Assembly (NCBI RefSeq): GCF_004745635.1
Contig: NZ_SRLB01000033.1
Location: forward strand, 1-64,000
DNA length: 64,000 nucleotides
Source: Methylobacterium nonmethylotrophicum
GTDB lineage: Bacteria; Pseudomonadota; Alphaproteobacteria; Rhizobiales; Beijerinckiaceae
Direction of reading: 5' to 3'
Part shown: in pieces, positions 40,706 through 49,508 of the stretch
Numbering within the stretch: position 1 is the stretch's first letter
Layout of the letters: each line of letters starts with the position of its first letter
Notes under the pieces: model-generated
Told to the model about the DNA's origin: nothing
Database searches by the model: none
The model's input: only the letters and a program-made list of their open reading frames with translations
Position numbers and translations under genes: made by a program

Positions 40706-43203
40706 ACGTCGCCGTCAGGCCGGACGAGCGCGGGGTCGAGGCTCTGCCCGCGGGACCCGGGGCCGCGGTCCGGGACCGGATCGCCCGGATGCGAGCCGCG
40801 CTCGCGGGCGCGGCCCTGCTGTTCGGCGCCGGGACCGCCTTCCTGGTCTCGGCCGATCTCCTGGGGCCGGTCAACCCGGCCCTCGCCCTGTGCGCGACGG
40901 TCCTCGTCCTGGCCGCCCTCGTCGCCCCGGCCTGGCGCCTGCCGGGATCCGGCGTCGTCTGGGGCGCGCGCCTCGCGCCGGTCCTGCCCCTCGTCCTGAC
41001 GCCGCTCGCGGGCGATGCCGGGCAGGCCGCCCGTCTGTTCGGGACCGTCGCGGCCCTGGCCGTGCTGGCGCATCTGCCCGACGCCGCGCGGCGGCCCCGG
41101 TTCGCCGCCGCCGCCGGCATGGTCGCCTTCGGCAGCCTGATCTATCTGGCCGGCAAGGTCTCGGTCCCGGCCTGGCACGCCCTCGACGCCGCCGCGGGGT
41201 GGATCTCGGCCGGCGCCGGATGGCTCGCCGACAGGCCGGTGCATCTCGGGCCCGTGGCCGCGGGGCTCTGGCCGCTGCTCCTCGGCCTCTGGCTCGGCCT
41301 GCGGGCCGTCCGGGCGCGGCCGCGGGCGGCGCTGCTGCACGTCGCGGCGATCGCCGCCGCCACGCTTCTCTGCGCCGCCTGCCAGATGCCCCTGGAGCGC
41401 GGGCTCGCCTGGCTGGCGCAGGCGGCGCTCAACCCGCCGCCCCAGCACCTCGGCGACACCGACCAGCCCGAGCGGCTGGCGCCCGGGGCCCTCATCGGGC
41501 TCGTGAACCTCGCCCTCCTGGCAGTCGTCGCAGTGTCGGCGGCCGTGACCGGGCTGTCGGCACCGTCGCGGAGCCCGCCGGCCCGCGCGGCGCGGATCGG
41601 CCGCGCCGCGGCGGGCGCCGGGCTGCTCGCGGCGGGCGTGGCGCTCCTCTTGGTCACGCCGGCTCCCGACTTCCGCCCCGGCCGGACGGTGGCGTTCTAC
41701 GATGCGGACCTCGATCTGAGCCGGCCGGTGCCGGGGCGCTACGGCCTGATCCAGGCCGGGATGTACGGCGGCCTCTGGGACCTGCTGGGCCTCGCCGGCT
41801 ATCGCCGCGAGAGGGTCACCGAGGCGCAGATCCGGTCGGGGGAGGTCCTCGAGGGGATCGACGCGCTGGTGGTGATCATGCCGCGCACCGCCTTCGCCCC
41901 GGCCGCCCACGAGGCGGTGTGGCGGTTCGTCGAGCGCGGCGGGGGCCTGCTCGTCCTCGGCGACCACACCGACATCTGGGGCGTGATGCAGCCGATCAAC
42001 CGGCTGCTGGCACCGGTCGGCGTGCGGATCGCCTACGATTCCGCCTACCCGCTGCGCCGGCACTGGCAGTACGCCCTCGACATCCGTCCGCACGCCGTCA
42101 CCCGCGGCGTCGGCGACCAGGTCGAGATCCAGATCGGCACCGGCGCGTCCCTGGACCTCTCCGGCGGCGGCGCCGTCCCGTTCCTCGTCGGGCGCTACGC
42201 GTTCGGCGACCAGGGCAACCTGACCAACACCGGCTACGGCGCGGGCCTCGGCGACTACCACTATCAGGTCGGCGAGCGGCTCGGCGACGTGCCCGTCGCG
42301 GCGGCGGCGCGCCACGGCCTCGGACGGGTGGTGGTGTTCGGCGACACGTCGAGCTTCCAGGTGCTCGGCGTGCCGATGGCGGCCGACTTCGTCGAGCGGG
42401 TCCTGCGCTGGCTCGCGCAGCCCTCCGGCGGCGGGGAGGAGGCCGCCTGGCGGCCGATCCTCGGGCTCGGGCTCGCCCTGGCGGGTCTCGCGGCCCTGTG
42501 GGCGGCAGGTCCGGCGATGCCGCTGCCGGTCGCCGCCGGCGCGGCACTGGCGGGCTGGCTCGGGGCCCTGCTGTGGCCGGTGCCGGCGAGCGCCCCGCTC
42601 GGTCCGGCCTCGGGCCTCGCGGTGGTCGACCTGACGGCCTCCCCGCGCTTTCCCGCGCAGCTGTTCGAGGCCGGATCGTATGGCGGCCTCTACACGGCGG
42701 TCTTCCGCGCCGGCTACCTGCCGGTCGCCTCGCGGCGCAACCAGGACCGGTTGGTGCCGCAGGCGGGGCTGATCGCCTTCGTCGCCCCGACCGCGATCCT
42801 GGACGACGCAAGGCTGGGGGCCGTCGAGGCGCTGCTCAAGCGCGGCGGCACGGTGCTGGTCGCCGACGGGCGCTCCGACCCGCAGGCGGCCAACCGCGTG
42901 CTGTCGCTGTGCGGGCTGGCCCTGCGCGGTCCCGCCCTCGGCCCGGCGCGGGGGGCCTGGGGCGACAGATCGGTCGAGATGGTCGATGCCTGGCCGGTGG
43001 TCGCCCTGCCCGGCCGCACGATGCGGACCGACCTGAGCTGGAACGGCCATGCGCTGGTGGCCGAGACCCGGGTCGGCGAGGGCCGCTGCATCGCGCTGGG
43101 CGATGCGCGCTTCCTGGCCGACGACAAGTTCGAGGGCGAATCGCAGTTCAACGCGACGAACGTCGCCTTCGTGGACGCCCTCCTGCGGGACGAGCTCAGA
43201 TGA
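40702..43203 (+). CDS. large membrane protein: exosortase-like membrane domain plus two GATase/DUF4350-like domains
   Basis: An 833-residue inner-membrane protein. Residues about 30-330 hold eight or nine hydrophobic segments, including VHLGPVAAGLWPLLLGLWLG followed after a basic loop by ALLHVAAIAAATLLCAAC, which has the layout of the exosortase core but with Ala where the catalytic Cys would be. Residues about 335-570 form a GATase-like domain (RTVAFYDADLDLSR, IDALVVIMPRTAF, FVERGGGLLVLGDHTDIWGV, GRVVVFGDTSSFQVLG). Two or three more membrane segments follow, then a second, shorter such domain (GLIAFVAPTAILDD, LLKRGGTVLVADGRSD). Start overlaps the previous stop by four bases and its stop overlaps the paralogue's start. 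Confidence 0.75.
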   Translation: MNVAVRPDERGVEALPAGPGAAVRDRIARMRAALAGAALLFGAGTAFLVSADLLGPVNPALALCATVLVLAALVAPAWRLPGSGVVWGARLAPVLPLVLTPLAGDAGQAARLFGTVAALAVLAHLPDAARRPRFAAAAGMVAFGSLIYLAGKVSVPAWHALDAAAGWISAGAGWLADRPVHLGPVAAGLWPLLLGLWLGLRAVRARPRAALLHVAAIAAATLLCAACQMPLERGLAWLAQAALNPPPQHLGDTDQPERLAPGALIGLVNLALLAVVAVSAAVTGLSAPSRSPPARAARIGRAAAGAGLLAAGVALLLVTPAPDFRPGRTVAFYDADLDLSRPVPGRYGLIQAGMYGGLWDLLGLAGYRRERVTEAQIRSGEVLEGIDALVVIMPRTAFAPAAHEAVWRFVERGGGLLVLGDHTDIWGVMQPINRLLAPVGVRIAYDSAYPLRRHWQYALDIRPHAVTRGVGDQVEIQIGTGASLDLSGGGAVPFLVGRYAFGDQGNLTNTGYGAGLGDYHYQVGERLGDVPVAAAARHGLGRVVVFGDTSSFQVLGVPMAADFVERVLRWLAQPSGGGEEAAWRPILGLGLALAGLAALWAAGPAMPLPVAAGAALAGWLGALLWPVPASAPLGPASGLAVVDLTASPRFPAQLFEAGSYGGLYTAVFRAGYLPVASRRNQDRLVPQAGLIAFVAPTAILDDARLGAVEALLKRGGTVLVADGRSDPQAANRVLSLCGLALRGPALGPARGAWGDRSVEMVDAWPVVALPGRTMRTDLSWNGHALVAETRVGEGRCIALGDARFLADDKFEGESQFNATNVAFVDALLRDELR

Positions 43204-45518
43204 TCCGGTCGCGCCGCTTCGCCCTCGGACTGGTGGTGCTCGCCTGCGGCTGGCAGATGGCGCTCGGCGAGGTGACGCCCGCGGCGGCGCCGGCCGGCGG
43301 CGCCCTCGTTCTCGCCGGGGCGGCAGCGGCCGGGACGGCGGTGCCGGGCTGGCCGGCGCGCGCCGGGCTGATGCTCGGGCTGCTCGCGGTCTCGGCACTG
43401 GGCGCGGAGACCGCGGCGTGGCTGATGGCCGTCGTGAAGGCGGTGCCCGGCGCCGCGCCCGCCCTGGCGGCCGCCCTCGGGGCGCTCGGCGTGCCGGCGA
43501 GCGCGGTCGATGGCCGCGTCGTGATCCACGCGAGCAACCAGGTGCTGGAATGGTTCCCGGGCACCGCCCGGCTCTCCGGCTTCGTGGTCCTGACGCTCGG
43601 GGCCTCGATGCTCGGCGCGGCCCTGCTGCTGCCCCTGCGCCGGCGCGGCCGCACGCTCGCGCTCTGGCTGGCGAGCCTCCTGGCCTACGCCGCGGTCCGG
43701 GCGGTGGTCGTCGGCGCGGCCCGTCCGGAGCTGCCGCTCCACGGCCTCGAGACCAGCCCGGCCTGGACGCTGCTGACGTGGCTGCCCTTCGCCCTCGCGG
43801 CGCCGCGCCTGGCCTTGTCCGAGCCCGGCCCGCCGCCCGCCCGCCCGTCGCTCCTGCGGCCGGTCGCGGCCTGCGCGCTCGGCGCCTTCTGGGTCGTCGG
43901 CCTGGGCTGGGAGGATCCCGGGACCGCCAAGGCCGGCCGCGTCCTGATCGACGACAGCCACGGCATCTGGGAGCCGACGACGCTGCCCTTCGACACGCGC
44001 GACTTCTCGCGGCGCACCGCCTACTCGTACAGCGACCTGTTCGGGCTGATCGGCCGCCACTTCCGGGTCGAGCGCTGGTCGCGGGGTCCGCTGACCGCGA
44101 AGGCGCTGGCGGGCGCCGACGTGCTGATCGTCAAGACGCCGACCGCGCGGTTCGAGCCGGACGAGGTGGCGGCGATCGAGGCGTGGGTGGCCGGCGGCGG
44201 CGGCCTGTTCCTGATCGGCGACCACACCGACCTGTTCGGCATGTCCACCTACATGAACGAGCTGTCGCGCCGCTTCGGCATCGGGTTCCGCAACGACGAC
44301 ACCTACGATCTCGCCACGGAGGGCACCTCCGGCTGGCGCGCGCCGCGCTGGCTCCCCCACCCGGTCGCCGCCCGGACCGGCGCGTTCCAGTTCGAGACCT
44401 CCTGCACCCTCGCGGTGCCCCTGTCCGCCCGGATCCCCGTGCGGGGCTACGCGCTGGGCACCGACCGGGCGGATTTCAGCAATCCGGGCTTCTTCGGAAA
44501 TATCCAGCTCGACGCCTCCGACGATTACGGCTTCTTCCCGCAACTGGCGACGCTCGGCCACGGCCGCGGGCGGGTGGCTGCGGTGGCCGACAGCACGCCG
44601 TTCTCCAACTTCTCCGTCTACTTCCCGGGTCGGCCGGACATGGTGCTGGCGACCCTGGCCTTCCTGAACCGCACCGCCACCGGGTGGCGCTCCCTGCCCC
44701 TGCTGGCCGGGACCGGCCTCGTGTTCTGCGTCGTGCTGCTCCTGAACGCCCCGGCCCCGCCGTCGCGGTGGGTGTCCGTCGAGGCGGCGGCCCTCGGCCT
44801 CGGCGTGCTGGGCGCGTCTCTCGCCGTGTCCGCGGTCAATGGCGGGCTGGCGATCCCCCCGCCCCACGGTGCCGTGCGGACGGTGGCGATCGACCGGGCC
44901 GTCTCGGGCGGCCAGTATCCCGAAGGCCTCTACACCGATCCGCGCTACGACCTGACCGGGTTCGACTCCTTCGTCGTGGCGATCCAGCGCCTCGCCTACG
45001 TCCCGGTCCTCGGCACCGACCTGCGCGAGGCGATGCGCGGCAGCGCCGCCCTGGTGCTGCTGCATCCGCGGCGCGCCCTGACGGTCCCGGAGCGCGATCA
45101 GCTGCTCCGCTTCGTCTCGGCCGGCGGCGGATTGCTGGTGGTGGACGGGCTGATCGAGCCGGGCCAGGCGACGAACGAGATCCTGCAGCCCTTCGGCCTC
45201 TCCGTCGGGACCGAGACGATCCCGCTCGACGTCGAGGAGGTCGTCCCCGTGGCCGGCGCGCCCAAGCGCCGGACCCTGCGGCCGGTCCTCGCCGCCAGCG
45301 GCGGGTTCCCGGTGCTGCTCGATCCGGACGGCCGCACGATCTACGCCGAGCAGGAGGTCGGCGCCGGCCGCGTCGGCGTGCTGGTCGATTCCGCCGGACT
45401 CGCGCGCGCGGCCCTGGGCAACCGGTTCTACGCGACCATCGGCGAGGAGCAGAAGCAGTCCTACGAGACCCTGTTCTTCATCCTGCGCCGGATCGTCGAG
45501 GAGCGCCCCAAGACATGA
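43200..45518 (+). CDS. large membrane protein, paralogue of the preceding one
   Basis: A 772-residue inner-membrane protein with the same plan. N-terminal membrane domain of about 240 residues: ASNQVLEWFPGTARLSGFVV and RRRGRTLALWLASLLAYAAV then R167 and His181 match the spacing of the exosortase Cys-Arg-His core, with Thr122 in the Cys position. A first GATase-like domain (GRVLIDDSHGIWEP, VAGGGGLFLIGDHTDLFGMS, RGRVAAVADSTPFSNFSVYF) is followed by a few membrane segments and a second such domain (SAALVLLHPRRALTVPERDQ, VSAGGGLLVVDGLIEPGQAT, GRVGVLVDSAGL). The GDHTD motif is shared with its neighbour. ATGA overlap with the preceding gene. Confidence 0.75.
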   Translation: MIRSRRFALGLVVLACGWQMALGEVTPAAAPAGGALVLAGAAAAGTAVPGWPARAGLMLGLLAVSALGAETAAWLMAVVKAVPGAAPALAAALGALGVPASAVDGRVVIHASNQVLEWFPGTARLSGFVVLTLGASMLGAALLLPLRRRGRTLALWLASLLAYAAVRAVVVGAARPELPLHGLETSPAWTLLTWLPFALAAPRLALSEPGPPPARPSLLRPVAACALGAFWVVGLGWEDPGTAKAGRVLIDDSHGIWEPTTLPFDTRDFSRRTAYSYSDLFGLIGRHFRVERWSRGPLTAKALAGADVLIVKTPTARFEPDEVAAIEAWVAGGGGLFLIGDHTDLFGMSTYMNELSRRFGIGFRNDDTYDLATEGTSGWRAPRWLPHPVAARTGAFQFETSCTLAVPLSARIPVRGYALGTDRADFSNPGFFGNIQLDASDDYGFFPQLATLGHGRGRVAAVADSTPFSNFSVYFPGRPDMVLATLAFLNRTATGWRSLPLLAGTGLVFCVVLLLNAPAPPSRWVSVEAAALGLGVLGASLAVSAVNGGLAIPPPHGAVRTVAIDRAVSGGQYPEGLYTDPRYDLTGFDSFVVAIQRLAYVPVLGTDLREAMRGSAALVLLHPRRALTVPERDQLLRFVSAGGGLLVVDGLIEPGQATNEILQPFGLSVGTETIPLDVEEVVPVAGAPKRRTLRPVLAASGGFPVLLDPDGRTIYAEQEVGAGRVGVLVDSAGLARAALGNRFYATIGEEQKQSYETLFFILRRIVEERPKT

Positions 45519-45549
45519 CCTCCGTCTCGATCGCAGCGCGGCCGGGGCG

Positions 45550-45601
45550 CCTGAGCGAAGCCGAAATTCGCATCGCGAAGCGACCGATCGGATTTCGTAC
45601 G
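45550..45601 (+). repeat. 52-base dispersed repeat, copy 2
   Basis: CCTGAGCGAAGCCGAAATTC with GCATCGCGAAGCGACCGATC and GGATTTCGTACG, nearly identical to 28125-28176. It lies in the gap between the second membrane protein and the thioredoxin. Its presence there is why the upstream in-frame ATG at 45515 is not taken as the thioredoxin start. Confidence 0.75.
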
Positions 45602-45643
45602 GCACGGGCTGCGCCGCGGCGCGACGCCGCCCTGCGGCGGAGA

Positions 45644-46219
45644 ATGTGGCCGGCGATGGCCCTCGCCCTCGCCTGGCTGGTCCCTTCCGGCGCGGTGCGG
45701 GCGCAGGAGGCGGCCGCGCCGGTGCCGGCGCCGGCCCTGCCGGTCGCCGTCGTCGATCCGCCCAGGCGCCTGCCGGAGGTCGCGTTCCAGGATGCCGGCG
45801 GGGCCCGGCTCGATCTCGGCGGCTTTCGCGGGCGGGTGGTGCTGCTCAATCTCTGGGCCACGTGGTGTGGACCCTGCGTGCTCGAGATGCCGTCCCTCGA
45901 CCGGCTCCAGGGCGCCCTGGCCGACCAGCCGTTCCGCGTCGTCGCCGTCTCGCTGGATCGCGACGGCAAGCGGCCGGTGGACGCGTTCTATCGCAGGGCC
46001 AACCTGACGGCGCTGGCGAAGTATTTCGACCCGCGCGCCCGCATCCCGTCGGACCTGAGCACGACCGGCCTTCCGCTGACGCTGGTGATCGACCACCAAG
46101 GACGGCAGGTCGGCGCATTCCAGGGGTCGGTCGACTGGGACCGCGGGGAGGTGAAGGAGTATCTCCGGCCGTTCCTCGACCGCGCGCGGGACTGCGACTG
46201 CGCGGCGCCCCTGCCGTGA
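45644..46219 (+). CDS. TlpA/ResA-like periplasmic thioredoxin
   Basis: A 191-residue exported thiol-disulfide oxidoreductase. Signal peptide MWPAMALALAWLVPSGAVRA, then an AhpC/TlpA-type fold with the redox pair Cys75/Cys78 in LLNLWATWCGPCVLEMPSLD, and the cis-proline region DLSTTGLPLTLVIDHQGRQV. It ends with an unusual extra CDC motif. An in-frame ATG at 45515 overlaps the previous stop but would add a leader translated from a dispersed repeat, so 45644 is preferred. Position after the Cys-repeat operon suggests it acts on the repeat protein's cysteines (inference). Confidence 0.85.
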   Translation: MWPAMALALAWLVPSGAVRAQEAAAPVPAPALPVAVVDPPRRLPEVAFQDAGGARLDLGGFRGRVVLLNLWATWCGPCVLEMPSLDRLQGALADQPFRVVAVSLDRDGKRPVDAFYRRANLTALAKYFDPRARIPSDLSTTGLPLTLVIDHQGRQVGAFQGSVDWDRGEVKEYLRPFLDRARDCDCAAPLP

Positions 46220-46336
46220 GGCCGAGAGGCGGCGAGCGGGCCGCGGACGTGGTCCGGGGTCGTCGGCCGGCGCGGACCCGGTCGCTGCGTCGAGGCCGTC
46301 ACCCCGGAGGGCACCGACCGGGCGCGGGAGCGCGGC

Positions 46337-48805
46337 TCACCCCTCGATGATCGACCGGATCTTGGTCGCCAGGCCCTCGACCGGGAACGGCTTGGTGATC
46401 ATCTGCATGCCCGGGCCGAGATGGCCGTTGCCGAAGGTCGCGTTCTCGGCGTAGCCGGTCATGAACAGCACCTTCAGGCTCGGGCGCACCAGCCGGGCCT
46501 GGTCGGCGAGCTGGCGGCCGTTGAGGCCCGGCAGCCCGACATCGGTGATGAGCAGGTCGATGTGGGAGGCCGATTGCAGGAGGCGCAGGCCCGCGGGGCC
46601 GTCGGGCGCCTCGAGCGTGCGGTAACCCAGCTCGTGCAGCACCTCGATCACGAGGGCCCGCACGGTCGGGTCGTCCTCCACCACCAGCACGGTCTCGCCC
46701 CGCTCGGCCCGCGGCGCCTCGCCCCGCACCTCGGTCGCGGTCTCGATCTCGCCGTGATAGCGCGGCAGGTAGAGCTTGACCGTGGTGCCCTGGCCGGCCT
46801 CCGAGTAGATCTTGACGTTGCCCTCGGACTGCTTGGCGAAGCCGTAGATCATCGAGAGCCCGAGGCCCGTGCCCTGGCCCAGCGGCTTCGTGGTGAAGAA
46901 CGGGTCGAAGGCCCGGGCGATCACGTCCGGCGGCATACCGCTGCCCGTATCGGTCACGCTCACGCAGACGTACTGGCCGGCCCGCACCCCGATCTCGCGC
47001 GACGCATAGGCGTCGTCGAGATGGGCGTTGGCGGTCTCGATGGTCAGCCGCCCGCCCTCCGGCATCGCGTCGCGGGCGTTGATCGCGAGGTTGAGGATCG
47101 CGTTCTCGAGCTGGTTGGGGTCGCAGAGCGTCAGCCACAGGCCCCCCGCCACCACCACTTCGAGCTGCACCCGCTCGCCCAAGCTGCGGCGCAGGAGCTC
47201 GTCCATGGCGCTCATCAGCCGGTTTGCGTCGACCGCCCGGGCCTCGAGGGGCTGGCGGCGCGAGAAGGCGAGCAGCCGGTGGGTGAGCGCGGCGGCGCGC
47301 TGGGCCGAGGCCATGGCGAGGCCGGCATAGCGGGTCAGGTTCTCGGTGCGGCCCTCGTTGATGCGGGTCTGCATCAGGTCGAGCGAGCCGACGATGCCGG
47401 TGAGCAGGTTGTTGAAGTCGTGCGCGATGCCGCCGGTGAGCTGGCCCACCGCCTCCATCTTCTGCGACTGGCGCAGCTGCTCCTCGGCCCGCTCGCGCTC
47501 GGCCACCGCCTCGCGCACCCGCGCCTCCAGGGTGTCGTTGAGCTCGCGCAGGGCCACCTCGGCCCGCTTCGACTCGGTGACGTCGTAGATCACCCCGACA
47601 TGGCGCAGGCCCGAGGTCTCGGTGTCGCGGATCGCCTCGCCGCGGCGCACGAGCCAGCGCACCTCGCCGGTATCGGCCAGCCGCACCCGCGTCTCGATCG
47701 GCGGCAATTCGCCCTCCTGGCGCTGATCGGGCGCCATCAGCGGCGGATCGCCCTCGATCACGAGGGCGTTGACGGCGCTCGCCGCCACGGTGCGCGCCGG
47801 CACCAGGCCGAGCAGGCTGCAGAATTGCGGCGAGGCCGCCACCGTGGCGAAGCCCGGCACATGCTCGAAGGCGCCGACCCGGCCGGCGCTCTGGGCGATG
47901 CGCAGGCGCTCCTCGACCCGCTTCTGCTCGGTGACCTCGACCAGCACCCCGGTGAAGCGGGCCGGCCGCTCGTCCGGGTCGAAATGGCAGCGGCCGCGGG
48001 CATGGACCCAGCGCACCGCGCCGTCCGGGGCGAGCAGCCGGTACTCCTTGTCGAACACCTCGGCGCCGCCGAGGATGCCGCTCACCGCGAGGCGCACCCG
48101 CAGGCGGTCGAGGGGGTGGATGCCGGTGAAGAAGGCCGAGACCGGCAGCGGCCCGGGGGCGAGCGGCACCGTGCCGGGTCGCGGCGCGGGGCTGAGCCCG
48201 GTCAGCGCCGCGAAGCGCCCATCGACGTAGAGCCGGCCGGCGACGATGTCCCAGTCCCAGGTGCCGGCGATGCCGGCGGAGGATTGCGTCAGGCTGAGCT
48301 GGCGCTGGGCCTCGACCAGCCGCCGCTCGATGTCGGCGAGCCGCGCCCGGCCGGCCTCCGCCTCGTGGACGTGGGACATGTCGCCCTGCGAGGCAAAGTA
48401 GTTGACGAGCCGCCCGGCCTCGTCGCGGATCGGGGAGATCAGCAGCTGGTTCCAGAACCGGCTGCCGTCCTGGCGGTAGTTCAGGATCGTGACCCGGACC
48501 TCGCGCTCCTCGCGCAGGCCCTCGCGGATCGCCGCCACCGCGCCCGGATCGGTCTCCGGCCCCTGGAGGAAGCGGCAGTTGCGCCCGATCACCGCCTCGG
48601 CCGCGTAGCCGGTGAGCGTCAGGAAGGCCTGGTTGACGAAGACGACGGGGTTGTCGGGCAGGGCCGGGTCGGTGACCAGCATCGGCTGGCGCGAGCGCTC
48701 GAGGGCGGGAAGGAACGGCCCGGCGCGCCCTCGCGCCGCCGCCACGGCGGCCGCCAGCGCTTCGGCCTCGTCGGGAGGCGCGCCGCCGCGATCGCGCGTG
48801 CTCAT
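46337..48805 (-). CDS. LOV-domain hybrid histidine kinase
   Basis: An 822-residue soluble sensor. Residues about 35-150 form a LOV domain with the flavin-adduct Cys77 in IGRNCRFLQGPETDP, so blue-light sensing is likely. A PAS domain with PAC (about 170-295, ending VLVEVTEQKRVEERL) and another PAS (about 300-415) follow. The kinase core has GQLTGGIAHDFNNLLTGIVG (phospho-acceptor His), then N-box LENAILNLAINARDAM and G-box TDTGSGMPPD. A C-terminal receiver domain (about 700-822) has LLITDVGLPGLNGRQLADQA and ends MITKPFPVEGL. It lies 43 bases after CheC on the same strand. Confidence 0.92.
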   Translation of the reverse strand: MSTRDRGGAPPDEAEALAAAVAAARGRAGPFLPALERSRQPMLVTDPALPDNPVVFVNQAFLTLTGYAAEAVIGRNCRFLQGPETDPGAVAAIREGLREEREVRVTILNYRQDGSRFWNQLLISPIRDEAGRLVNYFASQGDMSHVHEAEAGRARLADIERRLVEAQRQLSLTQSSAGIAGTWDWDIVAGRLYVDGRFAALTGLSPAPRPGTVPLAPGPLPVSAFFTGIHPLDRLRVRLAVSGILGGAEVFDKEYRLLAPDGAVRWVHARGRCHFDPDERPARFTGVLVEVTEQKRVEERLRIAQSAGRVGAFEHVPGFATVAASPQFCSLLGLVPARTVAASAVNALVIEGDPPLMAPDQRQEGELPPIETRVRLADTGEVRWLVRRGEAIRDTETSGLRHVGVIYDVTESKRAEVALRELNDTLEARVREAVAERERAEEQLRQSQKMEAVGQLTGGIAHDFNNLLTGIVGSLDLMQTRINEGRTENLTRYAGLAMASAQRAAALTHRLLAFSRRQPLEARAVDANRLMSAMDELLRRSLGERVQLEVVVAGGLWLTLCDPNQLENAILNLAINARDAMPEGGRLTIETANAHLDDAYASREIGVRAGQYVCVSVTDTGSGMPPDVIARAFDPFFTTKPLGQGTGLGLSMIYGFAKQSEGNVKIYSEAGQGTTVKLYLPRYHGEIETATEVRGEAPRAERGETVLVVEDDPTVRALVIEVLHELGYRTLEAPDGPAGLRLLQSASHIDLLITDVGLPGLNGRQLADQARLVRPSLKVLFMTGYAENATFGNGHLGPGMQMITKPFPVEGLATKIRSIIEG

Positions 48806-48848
48806 GCGGGCCCGCCCATGCGCGGCGCCGGATGGTCGCGGCCGGCCA

Positions 48849-49508
48849 TCACCCGTCCAGGTCGCCGAGGGCGCGGGCGATGAACTCGTCCACCAGGACC
48901 CGCAGGGTCTCCAGGGCCGGGAGATCCATCAGCATCGCCAGGTAGCCGCGGATGTCGCGCTCGCTCACCGAGAAGTCGATGTAGAGAAAGAGCACCAGGG
49001 CGTCGGCGCCGGCCCCCTCCCCGGTTCGCATCCCGAAGATCTGCGGGCCGTCGCCCCGCTCGATGCCGGGCAGCGACATGGTCAGGGTGCGCCGGAGCAT
49101 GTTCGCCATCGTGGCGAGGCAGCCGTTGAGGATGATGTTGCCGGTCTCGGCGAGGGCCTCGTCCTCGAGGGCGGCGACCTCCTCGGGCGACAATTCCTCC
49201 CCGGCGACGGCCCGGACCAGCTCGCGGCCGTTCTCCTGGGGGAAGATCAGCAGGGCGCGACCCGCGAAGGCGCCCCCGAAATCCTGGTGCACGACCACGA
49301 GCGGCGCGGCCTCGCGCTCGCCGATCAGCCGCGCGGCGGCCTCGCGGGAGACGATCTCCACCGAGGGCACCGAGAGCAGCACCTGGGTGCCGATCATCTT
49401 GCGCAGGCTCGCGGCGGCGCGGCTGACGCCGATATTGACGAGCTCGGTGAAGGCGTCCTGCTGCAGCTCGGTCAGGCCGACGGCCGCCTCGGGGCCCGGG
49501 GCGCTCAC
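48849..49508 (-). CDS. cheC: CheC-family phosphatase
   Basis: A 219-residue CheC/CheX/FliY-family protein. Both active-site helices keep the E-x-x-N signature: LQQDAFTELVNIGVSRAAAS and LEDEALAETGNIILNGCLAT. Such proteins dephosphorylate CheY-type receivers. Its start overlaps the stop of the upstream receiver gene by four bases, pointing to that protein as its substrate. CheC is unusual in alphaproteobacterial clusters. Confidence 0.88.
   Translation of the reverse strand: MSAPGPEAAVGLTELQQDAFTELVNIGVSRAAASLRKMIGTQVLLSVPSVEIVSREAAARLIGEREAAPLVVVHQDFGGAFAGRALLIFPQENGRELVRAVAGEELSPEEVAALEDEALAETGNIILNGCLATMANMLRRTLTMSLPGIERGDGPQIFGMRTGEGAGADALVLFLYIDFSVSERDIRGYLAMLMDLPALETLRVLVDEFIARALGDLDG

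Noticed and set aside
40594..45605. Very long minus-strand reading frames (over 900 codons) opposite the two membrane-protein genes
   Set aside because: They are rich in Arg, Gly, Ala and Asp without hydrophobic or motif structure, lack ribosome binding sites and mirror plus-strand genes with clear domains; they result from high GC content.
45515..45643. N-terminal extension of the thioredoxin starting at the ATGA overlap
   Set aside because: The extension is translated from a 52-base dispersed repeat and would bury the signal peptide 43 residues inside the protein.
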